From positions 1 through 25,268 of the forward strand of contig NZ_FTNA01000026.1 in the NCBI RefSeq assembly GCF_900156205.1: a stretch of DNA of 25,268 nucleotides, in the 5' to 3' direction. This document shows positions 1-11,666 of the stretch, piece after piece; the stretch's first letter is position 1; every line of letters starts with the position of its first letter. The position numbers were made by a program, and so were the translations under genes. Source of the stretch: Leptospira interrogans. GTDB lineage: Bacteria; Spirochaetota; Leptospiria; Leptospirales; Leptospiraceae. Below the pieces are notes generated by a model, which saw nothing but the letters and a program-made list of their open reading frames with translations, did no database searches and was not told the DNA's origin.

Positions 1-186
<186 letters not shown>

Positions 187-289
187 TAAACGAATCTCTA
201 TGAAAATATTTCCTAATTAAAAATTTACTTTATCGAAGTAAAACACCGTGGTTTTTGGACACTCGATTATTGAGTGATTCAGAATAGAA

Positions 290-805
290 ATGAAACTTAC
301 CAGAACAGAACTCATCAAAATTTTAGACAACTTCCAAGAAAATGTATTAAAACCTTGTGATGTTTCCATGGGAAGTCTGTTTTTTGAAAAAGAAGGTTCC
401 GATTACGGAGCCTGTAATTTTGAACTAAAAAAATGGAAAATCACTTTTCGTGTCGCAAAAATCACACCTAAAAAAGTAGGACAGTTTGTAACTCTATGGA
501 AGCGGAATATTCAAGGTCAGATCCAGCCGTACGATATTCAAGACGGGACCGATTATTTTATCATATACATATATGATAAAAATCGTACAGGGCAATTTAT
601 ATTTACAAAAGATGTTTTACTTCAGCAAGGAATTCTCAATGGAAATGGAGAAGGAAAGTTAGGATTTAGAGTTTATCCTTCTTGGGATGTTCCTTACAAT
701 CAACAAGCCAAAAAGACTCAGAAGTGGCAGTTGGAATATTTTTTAGAAAATCTTAAAAAAGATTCCAATCAAGAGGATCGGGTGAAACATTTTTTAAAAT
801 TGTGA
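290..805 (+). CDS. mepB: MepB family protein
   Basis: The 171-residue product matches the MepB family (named after the gene beside the Staphylococcus mepRA multidrug efflux genes) over its whole length. The family hallmark is visible as a central block reading FRVAKITPKKVGQFVTLWKR, followed by QPYD, a GQFIF block and the C-terminal GFRVYPSWD...KTQKWQ segment. The biochemical function of MepB is not established. No MepA-type MATE pump or MarR-type MepR lies next to it here, so the usual association is absent. There is no signal peptide or membrane segment, so it should be cytoplasmic. The ATG at 290 gives the family's normal length, although the upstream Shine-Dalgarno sequence is weak. It is flanked by repeats on the left and a 173-bp gap on the right, and looks monocistronic. 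Confidence 0.85.
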   Translation: MKLTRTELIKILDNFQENVLKPCDVSMGSLFFEKEGSDYGACNFELKKWKITFRVAKITPKKVGQFVTLWKRNIQGQIQPYDIQDGTDYFIIYIYDKNRTGQFIFTKDVLLQQGILNGNGEGKLGFRVYPSWDVPYNQQAKKTQKWQLEYFLENLKKDSNQEDRVKHFLKL

Positions 806-978
806 TTCTGTGGATTTTTACTTTTGGAATTCTTTAACAAGACTTTAGAAATCAGATCGATTGAATCATAATGTTTAGAACACAATTTAAATCTGATTCT
901 TAAAAACAAAATGGAATCAATTTTTTAGATAATTGATGTGATGATTCTTGAAACAAAAGGCAAACTAAAAATAACCGT

Positions 979-2175
<1,197 letters not shown>

Positions 2176-2181
2176 AAATTC

Positions 2182-2553
2182 ATGAATCCTACCCATAAAC
2201 AAAACCCTAGTACCGAAGATATTCTTCGGATCATACGAGATATAATGACGGATAAAAAATGCGAGGAAGTAAGCATTTTAAATCTTGAAAGCGTGAATAG
2301 TTATCTGAGTTATTTTGTCATTTGCACCGTCAACTCTGCGGTTCAAGCCAATGCGGTTGCAAGAGAAGTTAGAAAAACATTAAAAGAATATAAACTCTCG
2401 CACAAAGAAACGGATAAAACAGGAACGTCTGCAACGTCCGGTTGGACTCTTTTGGATTTCGGAGAAATTATCGTTCATATTATGACTCCAGAAAAAAGAG
2501 AATATTATAATTTAGATAGGCTCTGGCGGGACGCCAAGAGAATCGAACTCTAA
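2182..2553 (+). CDS. rsfS: Ribosomal silencing factor RsfS
   Basis: The 123-residue product is a full-length RsfS (formerly YbeB/Iojap). The family binds ribosomal protein uL14 on the 50S subunit and blocks subunit joining when nutrients are scarce. Visible family features are the N-terminal helix [18 protein letters not shown], the strand [17 protein letters not shown], the conserved [15 protein letters not shown] core, and the closing [11 protein letters not shown]. The ATG at 2182 follows the LytR-like stop by 6 bp without a clear Shine-Dalgarno sequence, which suggests translational coupling. In many bacteria rsfS lies downstream of nadD. That gene is not seen directly upstream of the LytR-like gene here. 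Confidence 0.95.
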   Translation: MNPTHKQNPSTEDILRIIRDIMTDKKCEEVSILNLESVNSYLSYFVICTVNSAVQANAVAREVRKTLKEYKLSHKETDKTGTSATSGWTLLDFGEIIVHIMTPEKREYYNLDRLWRDAKRIEL

Positions 2554-2588
2554 AAGGAGCGCCGTTTTTTTAAATCGGTCTATCAAAG

Positions 2589-4098
2589 ATGATTTTCAAC
2601 TCGGCCGTTTTTATTTATTTCTTTTTAGTCGTATTAGCCGTTTGTTATTTTTTTGCTGTTAGAAAAACTTCCAGAACAATCCAGAATTTATTTTTACTCA
2701 TCGCTTCCTATATATTTTACGGATGGTGGGATTGGATCTTTTTGATTCTAATCGTATTTGTATCCGTTTCCAATTTTTACATCGCTCTTCTGATGGAGCA
2801 AAAAGAGTCGATTAGGGGTCACCTTTTGTTTTTGGCTGTTGTAATCGATATGGGGATATTGGGTTTTTTCAAATATTATAATTTTTTTATAGAGAATCTA
2901 AGTACAATTCTGAAAACCTCCGCGGTGTTTTTGGGGGCACAGAATTCTACACTTTTTAGGGATGATATATTTCTTCAAATTATACTTCCGGTAGGAATCA
3001 GTTTTTTTACGTTCCAAACCCTTTCTTACGTGATCGATGTATATTTCCGTAAACTTAAAGCGGAAACCAATCTGATGGACTTTTGTCTTTTTGTCTGTTT
3101 TTTTCCGCAATTAGTCGCGGGGCCAATTGAAAGGGCGGGGGATCTTCTCCCCCAAATCAAAAAGGATAGAAAGATAGATTTAGATCTTTTTTACAAGGGT
3201 TGTCTTTTGATTCTTGTGGGTTATTATATGAAGACCTACGTAGCGGATAATCTTGCCGAACTTGCGGATTTAGTGTTGCTCGAAAATTCCGGGCTTTATA
3301 AATCCAATCCGGAACTTGCGGGAGGACATTCCGCGATTCACACGGTTCTTGCGTTATGCGCGTTTATCTTTCAGATTTATTGTGACTTTGCTGGATATTC
3401 TTATATCGCAAGAGGTTGTGCTTTTCTTTTAGGATTTCAGCTAAGTGAAAATTTTATCACTCCGGAATTCAGCGTAAATTTTAGAGAACTTTTTCGTAGA
3501 TGGCACGTAACGTTAAATCGATGGTTTACTGACTACGTTTATATACCGTTAGGCGGAAGTAAAGTCAGCAAATTTCATAATTATAGGAACTTGTTTATCA
3601 TATTTGTACTTTCCGGAATTTGGCACGGAGCAAGTTGGAATTTTGCTCTGTGGGGACTTTGTTGTGGGTTTTATATCGTACTTTATATGGTTTTTAGAGA
3701 ACCTTTTGAAAAGCTTAAAATTTTTGTAAAATTCAAATTTCCTTTTTTAAATCATCCTTTTTTTATAAAGGGGTTTTTCTTTTGGTCCTGTTTTTTTACC
3801 ATGTTCATGTTTGCCATGTCTTCTATATTTTTTAGAAGTTATGACGGAAATCATGTAAAGATATTATTTATCAACGTCGTGGAAAATTTTTTCATTCTTA
3901 AAGGACCAAATGATCAAATTGGCATTTCCAATTATTTTATGGAAATACTAAAGTTAATCGGACCTCTTTTGGTATGGGACTACTTTCACTATAAAAATAA
4001 TTCAGCTTTTTTTATATTCGAAAAACCTGTAATTGTACGAGTTCTTACATATTTATTTTTCTTTTATTGTATAGTTTTAAAAGGTGTGTTTGGTAAAA

Positions 4099-4121
<23 letters not shown>
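2589..4121 (+). CDS. MBOAT family O-acyltransferase (AlgI-like)
   Basis: The 510-residue product is a polytopic membrane protein of the MBOAT superfamily, AlgI/DltB type. These enzymes pass acyl groups across the inner membrane for O-acylation of exported polysaccharides or lipids. It has about ten hydrophobic segments. The N-terminus ([13 protein letters not shown]) and the early [14 protein letters not shown] are typical of AlgI. The conserved [20 protein letters not shown] block places one key His at residue 306, and [15 protein letters not shown] places the catalytic His at residue 346. ATG 2589 gives a normal family length. The gene starts 35 bp after rsfS and its 3' end overlaps the next gene, so it is probably translated together with the SGNH-like partner. 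The acceptor substrate cannot be read from the sequence. Confidence 0.92.
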
Positions 4122-5304
<1,183 letters not shown>

Positions 5305-5337
5305 TTTAACGTGAGTTTGGCGGTTGAAAAAATTTTT

Positions 5338-5608
5338 GAAATGCAGTAGTTCCTACATTTTCAAAGTTTTACGATAAAATCTAAAATTTGTAAGAGTTCC
5401 CACAGATTAAGTCTCATTTTGGATTGATTCTTATTTTTTGAAATGCAGTAGTTCCTACATTTTTAAAGTTTTACAATAAAATTTAAAATTTGTAAGAGTT
5501 CCCACAGATTAAGTCTTATTTTGGATTGATTCTTATTTTTTGAAATGCAGTAGTTCCTACATTTTCAAAGTTTTACGATAGAATCTAAAATTTGTAAGAG
5601 TTCCCACA
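5338..5608. repeat. 102-bp tandem repeat, 2.65 units (family C)
   Basis: Units begin at 5338, 5440 and 5542 with an exact 102-bp period. The third is cut after about 67 bp. Units differ by only a few bases. Each carries two spaced copies of an AGTTCCYACA word: GCAGTAGTTCCTACATTT near its start and TAAGAGTTCCCACA about 45 bp later. The same two-word arrangement recurs once at 22427-22490, and single words occur near 16050 and 25208-25268. The array separates two convergent genes and has no convincing reading frame. Confidence 0.9.
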
Positions 5609-5884
5609 TCCAAATTTTTACGGGAAAGTAAACCATAAAAACCTGAAAGAAAAATTATCATCAAATATTAGAAAAATTTTATATGAAACGATCATGGAAA
5701 CCGCCGCAACTATGGAAATGCGAAAACTGCTGCTTTTAGAGAAAAATTCTCGACTTATTTTAGGAATTTATATTAGAAAAGTGATGTAAAAGTAAGAACT
5801 ACCACGCGCTATTTAATCAAAAAGTGATTGGGGGTTTACAGAAAAAAATAAATTCAAAAAGAAATTTTTTAAAGAAACTAGAGA
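5609..5884. other. Intergenic stretch with no supported gene
   Basis: This AT-rich stretch between the 102-bp repeats and the end of the DUF1566 gene holds only very short frames. One of 31 codons runs from ATG 5694 to 5789, and an 18-codon frame overlaps it with two closely spaced Cys pairs. Neither has a ribosome site or a recognisable motif. No terminator hairpin was convincing. Confidence 0.5.
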
Positions 5885-7876
5885 TTACTTTAGACAACGA
5901 ACTCTGGCGTAATTGCTAAGATGATCCCAACGGATTTCACCTTTAAATACATCCAAGTTATAGGCACCGTTTTCACCAACAGAAATTGTGGAGGACCAAT
6001 ACCTTTTGTCGGAATCGTTTTCGATCCAAGATTCTGTTTCACCACTTTCATATGAGTCTTCTAATTCTTCAATAGTTGGGAGTCTAAGATCTCTGGAACT
6101 ACAAATTTGATTTGCTTGATACCAATTATAACTTCCGCTTGAATGTTCCCAAAAATTTTCTTTTTGAGAAAAAGATTTTTTAATCTTCTTTTTTTCAAAA
6201 TTGGATTTAGGAATTTCTTTTTTAGAATCTTTTAATTGAATCGTTTCGGTTTCGAAATGGATAGTGAACAGTTTTTTAAATTCTTTATTTGGATTTCCAG
6301 TTTGAACCGTACCTTCTAAAATTTCTTTGAGTTTAGATTTAGCAGAACCCCAAAAAAAACCTGTCTTACTTTCCCAGTCCGCTCCGAGCAGATGACTATT
6401 TACGATCTGAGTAGGATTTTTAGTTTCTAAACCTTCGTGTAGAAGTGAATTCAATTGGACTTGAAAAGAAATGGGAACTTTCAGTTTTTGGTTCACTCGT
6501 TTGGCTTCTTTTTTGATTCTATCGATTTGAGTCAGATTGGTAAATTCAGATTTTGCAAGAGTTATGATCCCTTCTCGAAACGCTTCATGAATTTTATTTT
6601 GATGAGATTCTTTTTCTTCTTCCGCATCTGCCAAAGCTTCCACAGTAAATTCTCTTTCGATGAGAAGATAAATCGTTTCCAAACGATTGGATAAATGAGA
6701 ACGCCCCGTTTTTTCAGAGGTTTCTGCTTTTTTTTCGATCGTTTCTCTAAACGATTTATAAGACCCGTCCATTTTTTCCGGAAGCTCTTTAAGAATATTT
6801 GAATATAGTTTAGAAGAAAGAGAAAAGTCAAATTTAGAATAAGCCTGATCCGCTTCTTTTTCCTTTAAGGAAAATAGGGCAAGTTCTACTTTCTCTTTTC
6901 TTTCCTGGATACTTTGTAGAATTTGGAGTTGTCTGTATTTTTCAGGAACCTGGGAGGAATATTCCTTTAAAAGAGAATGATAATCGGAAAGACGTTTTTC
7001 TAAATCTTCCGGGCTCGAATCAAAAAGATTACGATCCAGATTATTTATTTTTTCCTTATATTCTAAATTATAATTATTTGTAATACTCGTTTGAATTTCT
7101 CGAACAAACGGTTCTAATCTTTTTAGAGACTCGGACGAAAGACGTTCGTTAAACGCGTTTAAGATCCGATTGTAGATTTCGATAGATTCTGTATATTCTT
7201 TGGAACGACTGTATTGGATTGCCTTATCTAGTTCTTCTTTAATTTCTTCTAAAACTCCAACTAAAATTTTGTCAGAGGTTTTAAATTCCATAGAATTTAG
7301 GTTGGTTCCGGGAACCGGTTTAATTTTTAAAAATGTTACGCTTAGATTTCCGTTTGTAGAAGCAGGAACTTTATGAGGATCAAGATTATATTGGAGGTCT
7401 AAAAGTTTTTTACCGGATTCTCCAGCGTAGTAGTCTAAAAGAAATTCTGGAAATTCCATCTGAAACGTGGACTTGATAGAGTAGTTTAAATTTTTTGAAT
7501 CTCTGATTTGATTTCGTAAAGACACATAGATAATGCCGTTTTGAGAAGAGATTGTGCCTGAAATTACTTCGTTGGCGTCAATTGCATCTGCTATCTGTTT
7601 CATACAAATTTCATCTGAACAATCCATCTTTTGAAGAGTTTCTACTTGTTTCAAAAGAATCGATAGTGAATCGTCATCTACAATTGTATATTTACCTTCA
7701 AAGTTTCTAAGAATAGAATTGATAATTCCATTTCGAAATCTATTTTCCAAACCGGAATTTAGATTACTTTCTGTTGTCAGTTTATGGATATAAATTTTAG
7801 AATGTTTGTTTTGTGCAAAAACTTTGGTAGGGAACCAGAGTAAAAAAAGAAAAAACAAAAGGTAACTGAAACGCAT
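5885..7876 (-). CDS. Exported protein with TolB/CsgG-like N-terminus, helical middle and C-terminal DUF1566 domain
   Basis: The 663-residue product has a signal peptide (residues 1-21, cleavage after VFA). Residues about 25-170 look like a TolB/CsgG-type domain, with KIYIHKL, a short helix, IVDDDSLSILLKQVE and a DANEVISGTIS strand. Such domains occur in periplasmic or outer-membrane proteins. Residues about 215-540 are highly charged and helical, with TPR- or coiled-coil-like spacing (AIQYSRSKEYTESIEIYNRIL and similar). Residues 574-663 are a DUF1566 domain: WYQANQICSSRDLRLPTIEELE, then RYWSST and a closing YARVRCLK, with the two Cys likely disulfide-bonded. DUF1566 resembles the FGE-sulfatase/C-type-lectin fold and usually acts as a binding module. 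The start codon ATG has GGATC about 10 bp upstream. Function unknown; a surface or periplasmic scaffold is the most reasonable guess. Confidence 0.8.
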   Translation of the reverse strand: MRFSYLLFFLFLLWFPTKVFAQNKHSKIYIHKLTTESNLNSGLENRFRNGIINSILRNFEGKYTIVDDDSLSILLKQVETLQKMDCSDEICMKQIADAIDANEVISGTISSQNGIIYVSLRNQIRDSKNLNYSIKSTFQMEFPEFLLDYYAGESGKKLLDLQYNLDPHKVPASTNGNLSVTFLKIKPVPGTNLNSMEFKTSDKILVGVLEEIKEELDKAIQYSRSKEYTESIEIYNRILNAFNERLSSESLKRLEPFVREIQTSITNNYNLEYKEKINNLDRNLFDSSPEDLEKRLSDYHSLLKEYSSQVPEKYRQLQILQSIQERKEKVELALFSLKEKEADQAYSKFDFSLSSKLYSNILKELPEKMDGSYKSFRETIEKKAETSEKTGRSHLSNRLETIYLLIEREFTVEALADAEEEKESHQNKIHEAFREGIITLAKSEFTNLTQIDRIKKEAKRVNQKLKVPISFQVQLNSLLHEGLETKNPTQIVNSHLLGADWESKTGFFWGSAKSKLKEILEGTVQTGNPNKEFKKLFTIHFETETIQLKDSKKEIPKSNFEKKKIKKSFSQKENFWEHSSGSYNWYQANQICSSRDLRLPTIEELEDSYESGETESWIENDSDKRYWSSTISVGENGAYNLDVFKGEIRWDHLSNYARVRCLK

Positions 7877-8065
7877 CGAAATGATCCTAAACGAATATAT
7901 CTCAAAACAATTATAAAACGTAGTTTGATTTCTTTCAGAATTCTTTTAATATTAATAATATAAGAGCTGAACTTGATCGAAAAGTAAACAATAATTTAAA
8001 GTTCTAAAAATAGTATTTACAATCTTTTCAGATGAAAACGATTAGAATTTCGGAAATCAAAACGA
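7877..8065. promoter_or_regulatory. Divergent intergenic region between the DUF1566 and thioredoxin-like genes
   Basis: The two genes diverge from this 189-bp AT-rich gap, so it must hold promoters for both strands. A run near 7944-7965 (TTTTAATATTAATAATATAAG) offers several possible -10 boxes in both directions. No single -35/-10 pair with good spacing stands out, so no precise promoter is assigned. Confidence 0.4.
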
Positions 8066-8617
8066 ATGTACAAAAATCAAAAAAGAGCCAATGGAGTTTT
8101 TTGTAAAACTCTTTATAAGAAATATCTTTTTTTGATTTTTATTTTACCGTTAGACGCAACTTTTTCGGAACCTTTAGACAATTTTGCGTTCTATAATCTT
8201 AGTAAAGAAAGAATTGTTCTTTCTGATTTTTTAAAAAAGTTTTCTACAAAAGACATTCTGATACTAAATTTTACTGGTTCTCAATGTAAACCTTGTAAAG
8301 AGCAAGTTCCGATTCTTTTAGATCTTATAAAAAGAACAAACATAGAGGCCGATGGGAAATGGAAGGTATTTTTTTGGATCGTATTTGTAGGAGATGATTT
8401 TCAAACCGGAAAAGAATATTCAAATTTACTAAATCTATCAAATAAGGCGGAAACGTTGGTAGATCCGTTATCTACTAGTTATAAACGAGTTAAAATTGTT
8501 GGTTTGCCTACTGTTTTAATTTTAAATTCGAAACGTGAAATTTTTTTTAAAACTGAGGGATATAACCAATCTGGAATGAACGATTTAAAAAAATTTTTAT
8601 CTTCTTGGGGAAAGTAG
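8066..8617 (+). CDS. TlpA-like thioredoxin-fold protein, membrane-anchored or secreted
   Basis: The 183-residue product has a hydrophobic N-terminal segment at about residues 20-30 followed by a thioredoxin fold. The redox motif is Cys74-Lys-Pro-Cys77 in the context NFTGSQCKPCKEQVPILL, equivalent to the WCxPC motif of TlpA/ResA proteins but with Gln where Trp normally sits. The cis-proline loop is visible as VGLPTVLIL (Pro148). TlpA-type proteins reduce or shuttle disulfides outside the cytoplasm, often for cytochrome maturation. No cytochrome gene is nearby, so its client is unknown. The ATG at 8066 lacks a strong Shine-Dalgarno sequence. The positively charged N-terminus before the hydrophobic stretch supports a signal anchor. 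It converges with the DNA glycosylase gene, with only 2 bp between their stop codons. Confidence 0.85.
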   Translation: MYKNQKRANGVFCKTLYKKYLFLIFILPLDATFSEPLDNFAFYNLSKERIVLSDFLKKFSTKDILILNFTGSQCKPCKEQVPILLDLIKRTNIEADGKWKVFFWIVFVGDDFQTGKEYSNLLNLSNKAETLVDPLSTSYKRVKIVGLPTVLILNSKREIFFKTEGYNQSGMNDLKKFLSSWGK

Positions 8618-8619
8618 GA

Positions 8620-9261
8620 TCAAAATTTAATATTATTTTCTTGAATGTAGGAATGCCAGAGCAACATAGTGGCGATCGAGCGGAATGGTCTCCAAGATTT
8701 AGAAACAGACAGGATTTTATCATTAGAAGTATCTACAGGTAATTTTTTAATTTTTTTTAGGGATTTAACTGCCGCCAAATCTCCGAGTGGAAAAATATCT
8801 GCACGGTGCAAAGCCATAATCAGAAAAATATCTACGGTCCAATTTCCAATCCCTTTTACGGTTATCAAATCTTCTCGAATCATTTGGTCTGATTTAGAGG
8901 CTAAATCGCCAAGTATGATTCGTTTGGAAAATACGAACTCTGCAAGGTCTCGAACATAACTGGTTTTTTGTCTACTGAAATAACATTCTCTTAATTCGAT
9001 GTCGCTTAACAAAAGAATCTTTCGGGCGGTTACGGAGCCAATCTTATTTTTCAGTTTTACTAAGGCTGCCCTTGCGGATGCAAGAGAAACTTGTTGTTCT
9101 AAGATGATATGAACTAAGGTTTCAAAGTTCGGTTTGCGACTCCAAAAAGGAGGATAACCGTGCTTTAGAAGAATTGAATGTAATCCCCGATCTTTTCGAG
9201 AAAGTTGATCACAGATGGAATAGAATTCTTTCTTTTCGAATTTTAAGATTTTATCTTTCAA
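8620..9261 (-). CDS. DNA-3-methyladenine glycosylase-like HhH-GPD protein (AlkA type)
   Basis: The 213-residue product is a compact base-excision-repair glycosylase of the HhH-GPD superfamily, lacking the extra N-terminal domain of E. coli AlkA. The helix-hairpin-helix reads DLITVKGIGNWTVDIFLIMA at about residues 131-150. The catalytic Asp is Asp161 in ADIFPLGDLAAVK, matching the DxFPxxD signature. WRPFRSIATMLLWHSY near residue 190 is the usual C-terminal helix. The family removes alkylated purines such as 3-methyladenine from DNA. The start is a TTG at 9261 with AGAGAAGAA about 7 bp upstream. No better ATG exists that keeps the N-terminal helix. It is convergent with the thioredoxin-like gene and divergent from the MFS gene, so it stands alone. 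Confidence 0.88.
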   Translation of the reverse strand: MKDKILKFEKKEFYSICDQLSRKDRGLHSILLKHGYPPFWSRKPNFETLVHIILEQQVSLASARAALVKLKNKIGSVTARKILLLSDIELRECYFSRQKTSYVRDLAEFVFSKRIILGDLASKSDQMIREDLITVKGIGNWTVDIFLIMALHRADIFPLGDLAAVKSLKKIKKLPVDTSNDKILSVSKSWRPFRSIATMLLWHSYIQENNIKF

Positions 9262-9374
9262 ATTTAATTCTTCTCTAGGACGTAAGATGAGATTTGTCTT
9301 TGGTATTACAAGGCGATCTAAATGAGGTAGATAAAAATTTTAACAGATTTGTATTTCGTTTTCAGTTTGACGGT

Positions 9375-9403
9375 TTGACGAAAAGGCTTACTCAAGAAAT
9401 AAT
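9375..9403 (+). promoter_or_regulatory. Sigma-70-type promoter of the MFS transporter gene
   Basis: A -35 box TTGACG (9375-9380) and a -10 box AATAAT (9398-9403) are separated by exactly 17 bp, and each differs from consensus at one position. Transcription would begin near 9410, leaving a leader of about 35 nt before ATG 9445. A second TTTGACGG copy at 9366-9373 directly precedes the -35 box, which could be a duplicated element or a regulator half-site. This is read by eye from the sequence. Confidence 0.6.
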
Positions 9404-9444
9404 TTTTTCGTTGTCAAAAGACTTAGGATTCATTGGGTGGAGTT

Positions 9445-10662
9445 ATGAATCATAGACGACCTGCGGCTTTGGGTTTTATTTTTGTAACCATTTTGATTGA
9501 TGTAATCGGATTTGGAATTATTATTCCAGTTTTACCAAAACTCATTCAGGAATTGACTCATGGAACTTTGAGCCAAGCCGCGTGGTATGGTGGGCTTTTG
9601 ATGTTTGCGTATTCATTTGTGCAATTTGTTTGTGCTCCGTTTGTAGGTGGATTGAGTGATCGATACGGAAGAAGGCCGGTACTACTCGCTTCTCTTTTTG
9701 GTTTTACGTTAGATTATTTATTCTTAGCTTTTGCACCTTCCATTTTTTGGTTGTTTGTTGGAAGGATTTTAGCGGGAATCATGGGTGCGAGTTTTACAAC
9801 TGGTTATGCCTATATCGCCGATATTAGTCCTCCCGAAAAAAGAGCACAGAATTTTGGAATTTTAGGAGCGGCGTTTGGATTTGGATTTATCATAGGGCCG
9901 GTGATCGGAGGTGTTCTAGGTCAATACGGTTCCAGAGCTCCGTTTTTAGCCGCGGCTGCCCTTACTCTTATAAATTGGTTGTTCGGTTTTTTTATTCTGC
10001 CAGAATCTTTAACTCCTGAAAATAGAAGAAAATTTGAATGGCAAAAGGCAAATCCAATTGGATCTCTTATCAATCTGAAACGTTATCCTATGATCATAGG
10101 ATTAGTAGTTGCATTTTTTCTAATGAACGTAGCGGCTCACTCCGTACAGGGAACTTGGAATTATTATACAATGGAAAAATTTCAATGGAACGAGGCGATG
10201 GTGGGTTATTCTTTAGGAGTTGTAGGTCTTGTTTATGCAATCACACAAGGTGGATTGATTAGGATTATTCTTCCTGCGCTCGGACAGAATAAAAGTATTT
10301 ATCTGGGACTGGCTTTAAGTGGATTGGGATATGCGTTATTCGCTCTTGCAACACAAAGTTGGATGATGTTTGTATTTTTAATTCCTTATTGTTTGGGAGG
10401 AATTGCAATGCCACCTCTTCAAGGGATCATGTCTTCTCAGGTTCCGTCAAATGAACAAGGAGAATTACAAGGAGCTCTTACTAGTTTGATGAGTGTGACC
10501 GCAATTCTAGGGCCAATTTTAATGACGGGTTTGTTCTCCTATTTTACCGCAAAAGGAACTCCTGTTTATTCACCAGAGGCACCTTTGTGGATGGGAACTA
10601 TTTTGACGGCAGCGAGCCTTTGGATTACGGTTGGATCTCTTAGAAAACATCATTCGGAATGA
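9445..10662 (+). CDS. MFS transporter, TetA/TCR-type drug:H+ antiporter family
   Basis: The product (405 residues from ATG 9445) is a twelve-segment major facilitator of the TCR/Tet type. The opening [20 protein letters not shown] and the IPVLPKLI segment are typical. Loop 2-3 carries the MFS motif A as [14 protein letters not shown]. The motif-C-like [16 protein letters not shown] follows in segment 5, and there is a long central loop near residue 195. Known members export tetracycline or other small molecules by proton antiport, but many homologues are uncharacterised, so resistance should not be assumed. An upstream TTG at 9433 is in frame, but ATG 9445 is preferred because GGTGGAG lies immediately before it and homologues begin near this point. 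A divergent TetR-type regulator, the usual tet partner, is absent. Confidence 0.88.
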   Translation: MNHRRPAALGFIFVTILIDVIGFGIIIPVLPKLIQELTHGTLSQAAWYGGLLMFAYSFVQFVCAPFVGGLSDRYGRRPVLLASLFGFTLDYLFLAFAPSIFWLFVGRILAGIMGASFTTGYAYIADISPPEKRAQNFGILGAAFGFGFIIGPVIGGVLGQYGSRAPFLAAAALTLINWLFGFFILPESLTPENRRKFEWQKANPIGSLINLKRYPMIIGLVVAFFLMNVAAHSVQGTWNYYTMEKFQWNEAMVGYSLGVVGLVYAITQGGLIRIILPALGQNKSIYLGLALSGLGYALFALATQSWMMFVFLIPYCLGGIAMPPLQGIMSSQVPSNEQGELQGALTSLMSVTAILGPILMTGLFSYFTAKGTPVYSPEAPLWMGTILTAASLWITVGSLRKHHSE

Positions 10663-10888
10663 CCTTAAGTCTTAAGATGGGCTCTAGGCGATTTTTCGAA
10701 ACAAGTTCCAAATTACTCTTTCTATTGGGTTTGATTTGTGCAAAAATTTTTTAGAGTTAAGAGAATTTCTATAAAATCTAAAAAGAATCATACAATCAAA
10801 TTTTTGCACCAAATTGCAACTTTGGTTATCATAAAAATAAAGAAACTGTTTAATAAAGATTCACTTAGAAAGATAGAGAATGATCAAT

Positions 10889-10988
10889 AGAATTGTTGAA
10901 AAATTAATTCTCTATGGGTTTTCGTTGTATGGAAACGGTCGATTGAAGCGTTTTGTTAATTGTTGCTATGGAATTTTTCAACAACTCT
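10889..10988. mobile_element. Family B MITE-like element, copy 1 (100 bp)
   Basis: The left end AGAATTGTTGAAAAATT and the right end AATTTTTCAACAACTCT form imperfect inverted repeats (one mismatch in 17). The element is flanked by a 3-bp direct repeat AAT (10886-10888 and 10989-10991). The interior is about 65 bp without coding capacity. Full-length relatives lie at 11174, 14280 (disrupted) and 17998. It is a non-autonomous element by size. Confidence 0.88.
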
Positions 10989-11173
10989 AATACAAAAAAT
11001 GTTTAAAGAATTTTTACAGAAAACCAAATAATAAAACTTTTCTAAATTGAGAATTTGTTTTAAAATTTATGATCTACTATTATAATAGATTGATAATTAT
11101 CCTTAAAATGAAAATTATAAGTAGAAATTTAATTTGATCATCGTTATATTTGAATTTATAGAGGTTGTTTATT

Positions 11174-11273
11174 AGAGTTGTTGAAAAATTAATTCTCCGT
11201 ATTGTTTTTGTTTTATGAAATAGCCGATTGAAACAATTTTGTTAATCGCCGGTATGGAATTTTCAAAAACTCT
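11174..11273. mobile_element. Family B MITE-like element, copy 2 (100 bp, diverged)
   Basis: Begins AGAGTTGTTGAAAAATT and ends with a diverged TTTTCAAAAACTCT. The length equals copy 1 and the interior aligns throughout (for example ATTGAAACAATTTTGTTAATC against ATTGAAGCGTTTTGTTAATT). The flanks are ATT and AAT, so no exact target duplication remains. This is consistent with an older insertion. Confidence 0.8.
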
Positions 11274-11363
11274 AATATTATTTAGAACTATAAAATTGAG
11301 CGTCTAAAATTTTACCTCTAACATAGGTTCAGGTTTATGGAGTTTTGTTCTGTAGGTAATTAA

Positions 11364-11529
11364 AAGCTTGTCCCAAAAGTGGGAACTACTATGAAAATTT
11401 AACGACATTAGAACTGCTCTAAAGCTCGCAAATTGCCATATGTAACTTAATTTGTGGGAATTACTGCATTTGATTAAAAATTTCTAAAGAATTATTACAT
11501 AAAATTCTTTAAGGTTTTGGGACAAGTTC
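11364..11529. mobile_element. Family A MITE-like element, copy 1 (166 bp)
   Basis: The ends are AAGCTTGTCCCAAAA and GGTTTTGGGACAAGTTC, inverted repeats of the family A type, flanked by a TAA duplication (11361-11363 and 11530-11532). The interior carries two words of the TGTGGGAACTACT type, near 11379 and 11453, which also occur in the family C repeats. It is 7 bp shorter than the three other copies and clearly diverged from them, so it is an older insertion. It ends 137 bp before the pirin start. Confidence 0.85.
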
Positions 11530-11666
11530 TAAATATAAAATTTCTTGTAAGCCATTTTGCCGATCTATATATAATAAGTACTTTAAATTTTTATTGTAAA
11601 ATATTAGGTATTTTTTATATACTTATTGATGATGAAAGAATTATTCCATTTCTTTATAATAAACTT

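Larger units (their letters stand above)
10663..11666. other. 1-kb intergenic region rich in small mobile elements
   Basis: This gap between the MFS and pirin genes holds two family B elements and one family A element (listed separately). The remaining sequence is AT-rich. A reading frame opens at TTG 11517 inside the right inverted repeat of the family A element and runs into the pirin gene, but its first 50 codons look like non-coding DNA. Confidence 0.7.

Noticed and set aside
5338..5608. CRISPR array reading of the 102-bp tandem repeat
   Set aside because: The whole unit including its 'spacers' is repeated, so it is a plain tandem repeat.
5694..5789. 31-codon frame and an overlapping 18-codon frame with Cys pairs
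   Set aside because: No ribosome site, no motif and very short. It is also close to chance expectation.
9445..10662. Calling the MFS gene a tetracycline resistance determinant
   Set aside because: Family-level resemblance only. No tetR neighbour is present, and the promoter region looks like that of an ordinary chromosomal gene.
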